The notes beneath the pieces are model-generated. The model was not told the DNA's origin and did not search any database. It saw only the letters and a list, made by a program, of their open reading frames with translations. A program made the position numbers and the translations under genes. DNA of 14,015 nucleotides from Methanoregula sp. (GTDB taxonomy: Archaea > Halobacteriota > Methanomicrobia > Methanomicrobiales > Methanospirillaceae), in assembly GCA_026394695.1 (NCBI GenBank), contig JAPKXT010000099.1, positions 1 to 14,015 on the forward strand. Reading direction: 5' to 3'. Positions 1 to 5,280 of the stretch are shown here, one piece after another. Numbering within the stretch: the first letter of the stretch is position 1; each line of letters starts with the position of its first letter.

Positions 1-1174
1 CGATAAACCTGACGTACTGCGTCCGGCTCCCTTCCTGGTAGGATGGAATTTCCGTGATAAAGTCTGCAGTCGGGGGGATGCCAACCGTGATATAATTCAC
101 TTTCTTCTCGGTATCCTTGCCGTTACTGTTCGTCGCGGTCAGGGTAACCGTGTAAATCCCTTTCACGGCATATGCGTGGGTGGGATTTTGTTCTGTTGCA
201 GTAACACCGTCCCCGAAATCCCAGGCCCAGGTGGTTGGTGAATTGAGTGTTTTGTCCGTGAAGTGTACAGGAGTGTTGACACTCACCGTGGTACTGTCCG
301 CAACAAAATCCGCTGCCGGCACGCTGCCAACAATGATAGTCTGGGTTGCACTGTCTTTATTCATTCCGCGGGTCACGGTAAGCGTGACATCGAATGCACC
401 CGCTGTGGTGAATGCATGGACCGGATTCGGGCCTGTTGAGGTGCTTCCATCGCCGAAATCCCATGTCCATGATTCAGGGCTGCCGGTTGACATGTCGGTG
501 AATTTTACGACAAGCGGGGCTATCCCGGATTTTGGATCCGCGGTGAATTTTGCGGTGAGGGGGGGCATCACATGAACGTAATACGGCTTAGAGGCGCTGG
601 TTGAGCCATAGTCATTGGCTGCAGTCAGGGTCACGGTATATTCTCCGCCCGCCCAGTAGGTGTGTACCGGGTTCTGCTGTACGGATTCCTGGCCGTCACC
701 AAAGTTCCAGTTCCACGAGGTAGGATAACCACTTGAATGATCCGTGAACGCTACGGTCAGGGGAGCATTGCCGGTTGTCGGTTCACCGGTAAAGCCCGCA
801 TTCGGAGCCATTCCAATCGATATATAATTTAGTTTTGTTTCGGAGCTGGACCCGTAAAAATTCGTTACGGTGAGTTTGACCGTGTATAATCCTTTCCGGA
901 TATACGTGTGTATGGGGTTTTGCTCGGTAGACAAGGCCCCGTCACCAAATTCCCAGGCATAGGTCAGGGGGGTGGTACCGGTTGAGTAATCCCGGAACGT
1001 GACCACCGCAGGAACCGTGTTATATGCATAGAGCGCGTCAAAACTGGCAACCGGTGCCAGCCCGACTGTGATGTAGCCAGGCTCCGCAGTGCTGTCGGCA
1101 GATAACGCGGGGATTATCAGGGCGATGAGCAGGATTACTATGCCTGCGTAGACGCCATAACTCTTTCGTGTCAT
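1..1174 (-). CDS. Secreted PKD-domain surface protein, 5' part (runs off left edge)
   Basis: The frame is open from ATG at 1174 down to base 1, giving 391 residues with no stop, so the C-terminus lies outside the window. Residues 1-26 form a signal peptide: MTRK, a hydrophobic stretch at about 9-24, and an ALSA-like cleavage site. Four PKD domains follow at about 40-122, 124-203, 206-283 and 287-366. Each has the hallmark W-x-F-G-D-G (residues 74-79, 156-161, 238-243, 318-323) followed by a QNPxHTY-type strand and a YTVTLT-type strand. A further domain begins near 367. PKD domains are Ig-like beta folds common in cell-surface and secreted proteins of methanogens, where they space or bind extracellular partners. 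The specific role here cannot be read. An AT-rich GATAATATCC on the minus strand at about 1205-1214 could be its TATA element, implying a very short leader. It is divergent from the DUF883 operon. Confidence 0.9.
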   Translation of the reverse strand, partial: MTRKSYGVYAGIVILLIALIIPALSADSTAEPGYITVGLAPVASFDALYAYNTVPAVVTFRDYSTGTTPLTYAWEFGDGALSTEQNPIHTYIRKGLYTVKLTVTNFYGSSSETKLNYISIGMAPNAGFTGEPTTGNAPLTVAFTDHSSGYPTSWNWNFGDGQESVQQNPVHTYWAGGEYTVTLTAANDYGSTSASKPYYVHVMPPLTAKFTADPKSGIAPLVVKFTDMSTGSPESWTWDFGDGSTSTGPNPVHAFTTAGAFDVTLTVTRGMNKDSATQTIIVGSVPAADFVADSTTVSVNTPVHFTDKTLNSPTTWAWDFGDGVTATEQNPTHAYAVKGIYTVTLTATNSNGKDTEKKVNYITVGIPPTADFITEIPSYQEGSRTQYVRFI

Positions 1175-1503
1175 AATTTTCACGAACGAGTGTATTGTTA
1201 ATACGGGATATTATCATTGGGGGAGTTTGCAATTTCTGAAACATCCCCTGGGACATTGCTTCTGCTCCCGTGGCACACCCGATCGCCACAGTGCCGTACC
1301 CGGAAATTCATCAGGTTCACACGCACAATGACCGGTAAACGAAGCGGACAGGTCTTTTCTTTCTATGGGATACCATACCGGCTTGAAAAACAGGTACCGG
1401 CCTATGAACTACGAATGATGACCGGCAAATCCGTGTACGAGATTTTTTCTGAACTAAAACACCGGAAATTCGGCTTGATTCAAATTTTGTAACAACCGGC
1501 AGG

Positions 1504-1513
1504 ATTTTTATAC
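1504..1513 (+). promoter_or_regulatory. TATA box of the DUF883 operon
   Basis: TTTTTATACT at 1504-1513 resembles an archaeal box A. An aligned TATA element sits at the equivalent place in copy B of the upstream repeat. The conserved CTCTGATATG at 1537-1546 lies about 25-30 bases downstream, where transcription should begin. A second AT-rich stretch at 1546-1562 is an alternative. The predicted leader is about 140 nt. Confidence 0.5.
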
Positions 1514-1527
1514 TATTCTCGATATAT

Positions 1528-1540
1528 AGAGGTTACCTCT
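1528..1540 (+). promoter_or_regulatory. Inverted repeat near the predicted transcription start
   Basis: AGAGGT-T-ACCTCT is a perfect 6-bp inverted repeat with a one-base centre. It lies between the TATA box and the predicted start of transcription of the DUF883 operon, a normal place for an archaeal repressor site. It is not preserved in copy B of the repeat, so any regulator acting here would be specific to this operon. A chance palindrome is also possible. Confidence 0.3.
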
Positions 1541-1631
1541 GATATGAATTAAAATATATACTATTTCAGGATGATTCCTCCATTACATCATGAACAACAT
1601 CATATCAGGGAACGGACGGAGTTGGAAAAAA

Positions 1632-1673
1632 ATGTACGAAAAAATCAAAGACACACAAAGAGAAGGTGCATAA
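1632..1673 (+). CDS. Possible 13-codon leader peptide
   Basis: ATG at 1632 follows GGAG (1618-1621) with 10-base spacing and reads MYEKIKDTQREGA before TAA at 1671-1673. That stop lies two bases before ATG 1676 of the DUF883 gene, and the GGTG ribosome binding site of that gene lies inside the leader frame. The GGAGTTG-AAAAA sequence before this ATG is the same one that precedes the LEA-like gene in copy B. This therefore looks like the ancestral start site, now followed by a short frame. It could couple translation to the gene behind it. No homology can be judged at this length. Confidence 0.3.
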   Translation: MYEKIKDTQREGA

Positions 1674-1675
1674 TT

Positions 1676-2020
1676 ATGGTAAATGAGGCCGCAGACCGGA
1701 TGGTAAATGCAGGAGTTGCCGGTGCTGATCATTTAAAGATCCAGACAGCCGAAGCACTGGAGGATGCTGCCCGCAAGCTACGGAAAGCTGATGTGTCAGC
1801 AAAGGGTGAGGATGTCAAGCACATCCTGCATGATGTTGAGTACCGGGTTAACCAGTTCAAGGCAGAAGTTGGCGCCGGGTTCCATAGAGTAGAAGCAGAT
1901 TACCATCAGAGAGTGGAACCGGTAGAGCACATCATCATCGATCACCCCATCCCCTCAATCCTGATCGCAGCCGGTGTAGGTGTACTTATCGGCATGCTCC
2001 TCTTCAAAGGACGCGACTAA
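1676..2020 (+). CDS. DUF883 (YqjD/ElaB-like) membrane-anchored protein
   Basis: The protein has 114 residues. I chose ATG 1676 because GGTG (1665-1668) lies seven bases upstream. The longer frame from 1571 would add 35 residues rich in H, R and K that lie in the 5' leader homologous to copy B. Residues 1-85 are hydrophilic, helical and rich in A, E and K, as in DUF883 proteins. Residues 91-110 form a single C-terminal membrane helix with a glycine-zipper spacing (G100, G102, G106), ending in KGRD. In Escherichia coli the family members YqjD, ElaB and YgaM are tail-anchored inner-membrane proteins of stationary phase, and YqjD has been reported to bind ribosomes. A similar membrane-tethering role is an inference for this archaeon. 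It is the first gene of a three-gene operon, with the next gene 11 bases downstream. Confidence 0.8.
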   Translation: MVNEAADRMVNAGVAGADHLKIQTAEALEDAARKLRKADVSAKGEDVKHILHDVEYRVNQFKAEVGAGFHRVEADYHQRVEPVEHIIIDHPIPSILIAAGVGVLIGMLLFKGRD

Positions 2021-2031
2021 CGAGGGATCTT

Positions 2032-2406
2032 ATGGATACAGCTGCCGACAGCGAAGAACAAACGATAGAATCAGAGTTCGCGAGAACAATCAAATACATA
2101 GATCTCTACATGCAGCAGAAGACGGATTTGTTTCTGCAGCACTATGTATTCGAACCTGTAGACTTTCTGCTCAGGCAGATCATGTACCTGTCGGTCGTCG
2201 TAACATTACTGGCAGCTGGGACCATCATCCTCGTGATGGGAGTGATCCTTGTTATCGCTACGTTAGTACCTCTCTGGGCTGCACTGCTGATTACGGGAGC
2301 CATAGTATTTGGGATGGGCGCGATTATCGCGTACGCGCTCTTATCGAACAAAATCGTCCTGAAAACCCCGATTGCCACGGAGATGATAAAAAATGGAAAA
2401 CCGTAG
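2032..2406 (+). CDS. DUF1469 / YqjE-like (holin superfamily III-type) membrane protein
   Basis: The protein has 124 residues. GAGGGAT at 2022-2028 is a clear ribosome binding site before ATG 2032. A hydrophilic N-terminus (1-48) with a helical MQQKTDLFLQHYVF stretch is followed by two membrane helices at about 50-78 and 81-104, rich in V, I, L and G, and a short charged tail. This is the architecture of the YqjE/DUF1469 family, named for distant similarity to phage holins but usually chromosomal and not lytic. In enterobacteria yqjE directly follows yqjD, and here the order DUF883 then DUF1469 is the same. Its 3' end overlaps the next gene by 14 bases, indicating translational coupling. The biochemical function is unknown; a partnership with the DUF883 protein in the membrane is inferred from synteny. 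Confidence 0.7.
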   Translation: MDTAADSEEQTIESEFARTIKYIDLYMQQKTDLFLQHYVFEPVDFLLRQIMYLSVVVTLLAAGTIILVMGVILVIATLVPLWAALLITGAIVFGMGAIIAYALLSNKIVLKTPIATEMIKNGKP

Positions 2407-2782
2407 GCGTGTTACTGAAGAAGATCTCCTCATCACTGAAGCGTTGATAGCACAATCGTATGGTCAGCTGAAACAGTCTGTTGTTCAGGCACCATCCCGG
2501 GCTCTCAGGTCAGTCGGTCAGACGGCACGCGAGCACCCGTTTGCCACAGCTGCTATTGCAGTTGTTGCCGGGGTAGCCGTGTACGGGATTATCAAAATGA
2601 TAACCTCACGCACTTCTGTTCAAAAACCAGAGGGAAGATCGCGAGTCACCATGCAGAAGGACACGAGCGGCCTGAATCTCATGAAGGAAATGCTGCCGAT
2701 GATTATACCGCTGGTGTCTCCTTATATCCTGGGCTATATCCAGAAATACCTTGGAAATATCCAATCCGGAGAACGCGATTAA
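2393..2782 (+). CDS. Small membrane protein, third gene of the yqjDE-like operon
   Basis: The protein has 129 residues. ATG 2393 lies inside the end of the DUF1469 gene, with GGAG (2379-2382) ten bases upstream. Residues 1-47 are a charged amphipathic helical region. Residues 48-72 hold REHPF followed by an A/V-rich membrane helix, resembling the HP-plus-helix tail of DUF883 proteins. Residues 73-95 are basic and polar, and 96-118 form a second hydrophobic stretch (MLPMIIPLVSPYILGYI). In E. coli the third gene of the equivalent cluster is yqjK, but I see no convincing similarity to it beyond size and position. I leave it as an unassigned membrane protein, possibly a diverged DUF883 relative. 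The 14-base overlap with the previous gene says they are made together. Confidence 0.7.
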   Translation: MENRRRVTEEDLLITEALIAQSYGQLKQSVVQAPSRALRSVGQTAREHPFATAAIAVVAGVAVYGIIKMITSRTSVQKPEGRSRVTMQKDTSGLNLMKEMLPMIIPLVSPYILGYIQKYLGNIQSGERD

Positions 2783-2929
2783 CGCGTATCTTTGGAGAGG
2801 ATATTATTTCTTATATCCGTGAAAATATCTTCAGGCCGGGAAATTATATACTTCTTATCGGATATTACAAAATTTTAATAATCACGTCACTCTTTTGATG
2901 AATCCCAGGGTTTTTTTAAAGACACCTGC
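2783..2929. other. AT-rich intergenic stretch between the two small operons
   Basis: No coding frame is convincing here. The stretch contains GGCCGGGAAATTATATAC at 2834-2851, which includes a TATA-like element with no gene at the right distance, and T-rich runs (AATTTTAATA near 2871-2880, then a TTTTTTT run near 2912-2918) that could end transcription of the upstream operon. No strong hairpin was found. Confidence 0.4.
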
Positions 2930-3188
2930 ATACTTATTACCCTTGAAGACAGGGAGAGATCTGGCCGATAAACCGCGGATGATGGCTGGCAAATCCGTGA
3001 ACGATATTTTTCCGGTATTCAAAAACACCGGAAATTCCGGATCGATTCAGATTTTGCAACAACCGGTAAGAGTTATATATATCCCTGCTAAATGCTGGCT
3101 TGCTCTGATATGGGTATTAAAATTCATTATCAATCAAAATAATCTCATTAAAAAATCATGTCAGGGAAAGGAGTTGAAAAAGCCAATG
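2930..3188 (+). repeat. Promoter-leader repeat, copy B (upstream of the LEA-like gene)
   Basis: This is the homologue of 1370-1635. Conserved blocks are CTTGAA at 2943, ATGATG-GGCAAATCCGTG at 2979-2999, AACACCGGAAATTCCGG at 3024-3040, GATTCAGATTTTG, AACAACCGG at 3058-3066, TATA at 3072-3080, CTCTGATATG at 3103-3112 with ATTAAAAT behind it, and ATCATGTCAGGGAA followed by GGAGTTGAAAAA before the ATG at 3186. The copy contains CCGGAAATTCCGG (3028-3040), an almost perfect palindrome that is degenerate in copy A. The long frame starting near 2895 runs through this repeat into the LEA-like gene; its first 97 codons are leader sequence, not protein. Confidence 0.75.
3072..3080 (+). promoter_or_regulatory. 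TATA box of the LEA-like/DUF1328 operon
   Basis: The AT-rich hexamers GTTATATATA around 3072-3080 align with the TATA element of copy A. The conserved CTCTGATATG begins 27 bases from its centre, at 3103, which marks the likely start of transcription and gives a leader of about 80 nt. Confidence 0.55.
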
Positions 3189-3410
3189 ACTGATAATCTG
3201 AAAGTAAAGGCCAGCAAAGCTGTCGATGACGCCCGCGTGGCTGCACATGCTGCATATGATGATGCAACGGTCGCCGCCCACAATATACTCAAAGGTGGAG
3301 AAACAAAAGCACAGAAAGCATCAGATAATGCAAAAATCGGTGTCCACAAAGCCGTTTCTGATGCAAAAATCGCGGCACACGAGGCCGGATCAAAATTGAA
3401 GAAGAGGTAG
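3186..3410 (+). CDS. LEA-like protein made of 11-residue helical repeats
   Basis: The protein has 74 residues from ATG 3186; GGAG at 3170-3173 is the same ribosome binding site found in the sister leader upstream. It is rich in A, K, D and H, has no Cys, Trp or Pro, and lacks a signal or membrane helix. Five consecutive 11-residue units in fixed register are visible: 11-21 (KAVDDARVAAH), 22-32 (AAYDDATVAAH), 33-43 degenerate, 44-54 (KASDNAKIGVH) and 55-65 (KAVSDAKIAAH). The four clear units end in His. Eleven-residue amphipathic repeats characterise group 3 LEA proteins (PF02987), which are disordered when hydrated and helical on drying or at membranes. An osmotic or desiccation protectant, or a membrane-surface helix, is therefore a reasonable inference but unproven. 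The DUF1328 gene begins nine bases downstream. Confidence 0.7.
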   Translation: MTDNLKVKASKAVDDARVAAHAAYDDATVAAHNILKGGETKAQKASDNAKIGVHKAVSDAKIAAHEAGSKLKKR

Positions 3411-3419
3411 GTGGTAAAA

Positions 3420-3569
3420 ATGATTATTGAACTTGCAGTACTATTCCTCGTATTGGCGCTGGTTGCCTATGTCCTGGGTGCACGAGGTATCGCAGGGTTT
3501 TCCATGGATATCGCGAAGTGGCTTGTAATAATCTTTGTCATTGTCGCCATTATTTCATTCATATTGTAG
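3420..3569 (+). CDS. DUF1328 (YtjA-like) small membrane protein
   Basis: The protein has 49 residues, MIIELAVLFL... to ...IISFIL, with GGTGGT (3409-3414) as ribosome binding site. It has two membrane helices (about 3-20 and 33-49) joined by a loop with the family-typical G-x-x-G-I-A-G (residues 20-26) and I-A-K (31-33). The size, the paired helices and the GIAG...IAK core match DUF1328/UPF0391, to which E. coli YtjA belongs. Its biochemical function is unknown. In bacteria DUF1328 genes are often found beside small stress genes such as csbD, and here it sits nine bases behind the LEA-like gene in a stress-type cluster. Confidence 0.85.
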   Translation: MIIELAVLFLVLALVAYVLGARGIAGFSMDIAKWLVIIFVIVAIISFIL

Positions 3570-3610
3570 CGGGATACTCGAGGGAACAAAAAAACAAGAC
3601 AGGATCTGGC

Positions 3611-3657
3611 GATGCCATGCAGAAAAAAATCGTGCATCTCCTGATACCCCCATTTTT
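3611..3657 (+). terminator. Possible terminator after the DUF1328 gene
   Basis: A weak hairpin (GATGC at 3611-3615 with GCATC at 3634-3638) is followed by a run of six T at 3652-3657. Archaeal termination mainly needs the T run. It lies between two promoter-separated units. Confidence 0.3.
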
Positions 3658-3700
3658 TCCTCATGATTCGATCTAAAACCTATCGAACATACAGGGAAAA

Positions 3701-3710
3701 TCTTTAATAC
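3701..3710 (+). promoter_or_regulatory. TATA box for the AI-2E family gene
   Basis: TCTTTAATAC is a good archaeal box A. Its centre lies about 27 bases before ATG 3733, so transcription should start at or a few bases before the start codon. No Shine-Dalgarno-like sequence precedes the ATG, which fits a leaderless or near-leaderless mRNA. Confidence 0.5.
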
Positions 3711-3732
3711 CCATAACAAAGATTTGACTTTT

Positions 3733-4758
3733 ATGGATCGCATCAAGATAAGCGAAAACAAGCAACTGGTTCTCCTTGTCAGTGCGATTTATATTCTCTG
3801 CATCGTGGCATTCTGGCCTCTCATGACGGTGTTTGTCTGGTCAGCTGCCATTGCAATAGCCCTTATGCCTTTTCATAAAAGGCTTTCATGCATTGTAAAA
3901 CCATCAGTATCTGTTACTTTCATTACCGTCTGGGTTCTTCTCATAATCCTGCTCGTGTTATCGGTCACGGCAAGCATATTGTATGGCAATATCGACCATA
4001 TCGGGACCATGGTTGCATCACTGGTACACGGTTTTAAAAATACCGGTGTCTCTGCGTTCCTGCCAACATTCACGGAAGAACAGTTTTCTCATATGCCCGA
4101 GACACTTGTCCAGTTACTGCTGCAATCGCTTCTGTCGTTGACCAGTAATGTCATGCAGTCACTTATCTCGATCATTATATTCTTCCTCTCGCTCTCGATG
4201 TTCCTGTATTATGGGGAACAGATATGGAATACTCTGACACGAACTATTTCCCTCAAACTTTTTTCAGGCGTAGAAAAAATGGTGGAAATTTCCTCTAACA
4301 CCATCTATGCCCTTATCATCGTCCAGATTTCCGCAGCATTAATTTCATTTATCCTTGCGATCCCGTTTTTCACCTTTCTGGGTGTTGATGACCCACTCCT
4401 GTTCTCAACCCTGATCGGTCTTGCCATGCTCATCCCGCTTATCGGTGCCCAGATTATGATCCTCTTCTTTACACTCTATTTCATGAGCCTCGGTGATACC
4501 TGGAGTGCAGTCGTTACCCTGGTTGTGGGGTATCCGCTTCTGAGCGGATGGATTGATTTTTATTACCGGCCGGTGATGATGGGTAAAAGGGTTGCAATTC
4601 CCCCGGTCATGATGATGATCGGCATCTTTGCCGGTGTCCCGTTTTTGGGCATTGTGGGTTTCATTGTTGGCCCGGTGCTTGTTGCACTCGCGGTGACCGG
4701 GTATAAAATACTTGCAGAAGAGGCGAGCGACCCGGCTCGCCAGATCGACCAATACTGA
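3733..4758 (+). CDS. AI-2E family transporter (PF01594)
   Basis: The protein has 341 residues from ATG 3733; a TTG nine bases earlier is the only alternative nearby. The order of parts is that of the family (TqsA/PerM/YdiK). A pair of N-terminal helices at about 13-45 is followed by a helix at about 55-80, a longer polar segment (about 85-125) ending in PETLVQLLLQSL, then tightly packed C-terminal helices with PLIGAQIMILFFTLYF and a YYRPVMMGKR-type segment, and a final GIVGFIVGPVLVALAV helix. Family members export or exchange small molecules. Only some handle autoinducer-2, and others are linked to sodium/proton exchange and osmotic tolerance. The substrate cannot be told from sequence. A role in envelope or osmotic adaptation alongside the preceding small operons is inferred from position only. 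Confidence 0.85.
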   Translation: MDRIKISENKQLVLLVSAIYILCIVAFWPLMTVFVWSAAIAIALMPFHKRLSCIVKPSVSVTFITVWVLLIILLVLSVTASILYGNIDHIGTMVASLVHGFKNTGVSAFLPTFTEEQFSHMPETLVQLLLQSLLSLTSNVMQSLISIIIFFLSLSMFLYYGEQIWNTLTRTISLKLFSGVEKMVEISSNTIYALIIVQISAALISFILAIPFFTFLGVDDPLLFSTLIGLAMLIPLIGAQIMILFFTLYFMSLGDTWSAVVTLVVGYPLLSGWIDFYYRPVMMGKRVAIPPVMMMIGIFAGVPFLGIVGFIVGPVLVALAVTGYKILAEEASDPARQIDQY

Positions 4759-4765
4759 TTTTTTT
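4759..4765 (+). terminator. T-run terminator after the AI-2E family gene
   Basis: Seven consecutive T follow directly after the TGA stop. No hairpin is needed for archaeal intrinsic termination. Confidence 0.4.
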
Positions 4766-4908
4766 GATGGCAGGGTAGTATCAGGTTCATACCAGAATCT
4801 TCAGGTACCGCTCAACCAGCTGGATTGATCAGAAGAAATCTTAATAGATTTTTACTCTCGTGATTATGTTCGTATAGTGCGAGGATACTAACCACTGATG
4901 TGAACACC

Positions 4909-5140
4909 ATGTCCAATGAAGAGATGTTAACGGAGCCCGCAGCGCGGTTCAGAGAGTTCCTTTCAACTGACAATGGGATGGGTGCACCCATCGATCCCGG
5001 GGAGAAGGTTGTAATTCTGATTGCAAGATTTGGTTTTGGGTTTGGTGCCGGGGGCAGCCAGGGAAAAGATGGCGGGGGGGGTTGAACCTGTCCCGCTTGA
5101 AGAGGGTATCTCTCCCGCTATCCTTGGAACTCTCTCATAA
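4909..5140 (+). pseudogene. GerW/YtfJ-like protein gene with a frameshift at a G8 tract
   Basis: ATG 4909 (or GTG 4900) opens a frame that stops at TGA 5083-5085 after 58 residues. It reads a helical N-terminus, GAPIDPGEKVVILIARFGFGFGAGG and a Gly-rich tail. The G-x-P-I...G-x-x-V-I...F-G-F-G-A-G-G pattern is that of the GerW/YtfJ family (PF09579), which continues through a glycine stretch into a V-x-P-V strand. Exactly that continuation (VEPVPLEEGISPAILGTLS, stop at 5138-5140) lies in the next frame. The two join if the run of eight G at 5074-5081 is read as seven. Archaeal members have no known spore role. The joined product (76 residues) is still short at the C-terminus compared with usual members. 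Options are a sequencing error, a decayed gene or a phase-variable tract. A TATA-like CTTAATAGATTTTTA lies near 4840-4853. Confidence 0.6.
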
Positions 5141-5211
5141 AAAAGAATACGTGGGATTTTTAGGTCCATAAAAAAAATTCCGGGTGACATCGATCCGGCA
5201 CGTGCGTTTCC

Positions 5212-5224
5212 TATATTTTTATAA
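5212..5224 (+). promoter_or_regulatory. TATA region of the livKHM operon
   Basis: TATATTTTTATAA matches an archaeal box A and would start transcription near 5240. A second AT-rich element, TTTTTATTAT at 5239-5248, could instead place the start inside the inverted repeat at 5251-5267. An 8-bp palindrome GCACGTGC (5198-5205) lies just upstream. Confidence 0.45.
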
Positions 5225-5250
5225 TCTAAAAGATGTATTTTTATTATGAT

Positions 5251-5267
5251 ATGCTATAACATAGCAT
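5251..5267 (+). promoter_or_regulatory. Putative operator of livKHM (TGCTA-N5-TAGCA)
   Basis: ATGCTAT-AAC-ATAGCAT is a perfect inverted repeat with 7-bp arms, 13 bases before the livK start and downstream of the TATA region. The same core, TGCTA-N5-TAGCA, recurs at 10156-10170 before livG. A DNA-binding dimer sitting here would block initiation or early elongation. No regulator gene is in the window; an Lrp/AsnC-type protein is one guess for an amino acid transporter. Confidence 0.6.
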
Positions 5268-5280
5268 CGTGTGATACATT

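Larger units (their letters stand above)
1370..1635 (+). repeat. Promoter-leader repeat, copy A (upstream of the DUF883 operon)
   Basis: This non-coding stretch is homologous to 2930-3188. Shared blocks occur in the same order: CTTGAA near 1382, ATGATG-ccGGCAAATCCGTG at 1415-1434, AACACCGGAAATTC near 1459-1471, GATTCAAATTTTG at about 1477-1489, AACAACCGG at 1491-1499, a TATA box, CTCTGATATG at 1537-1546 with ATTAAAAT behind it, and finally ATCATATCAGGGAA with GGAGTTGGAAAAA just before a start codon. Copy A is slightly longer because of an insertion around 1575-1605. The order and spacing imply duplication of a whole promoter and 5' leader rather than chance similarity. A 91-codon frame across 1217-1492 has no recognisable protein character, and I treat it as fortuitous. 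Confidence 0.75.

Noticed and set aside
1217..1492. 91-codon plus-strand frame upstream of the DUF883 operon
   Set aside because: It has no ribosome binding site or protein-like composition. Its 3' part is the conserved promoter repeat, and the frame is interrupted by a stop and insertions relative to the second copy, so the similarity is at DNA level.
2032..2406. Phage holin suggesting a prophage
   Set aside because: The DUF1469 family is named for distant holin similarity but is chromosomal and follows DUF883 in many genomes. No phage structural, lysis or integrase genes are nearby.
1980..2447. 155-codon plus-strand frame across the yqjDE-like genes
   Set aside because: It overlaps two genes with clear ribosome sites and membrane topology; its own translation is a low-complexity, Arg/Ser-rich shadow.
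2895..3185. N-terminal 97-codon extension of the LEA-like protein
   Set aside because: This stretch contains the TATA box, the predicted transcription start and the ribosome binding site, and is homologous to the non-coding leader upstream of the DUF883 operon.
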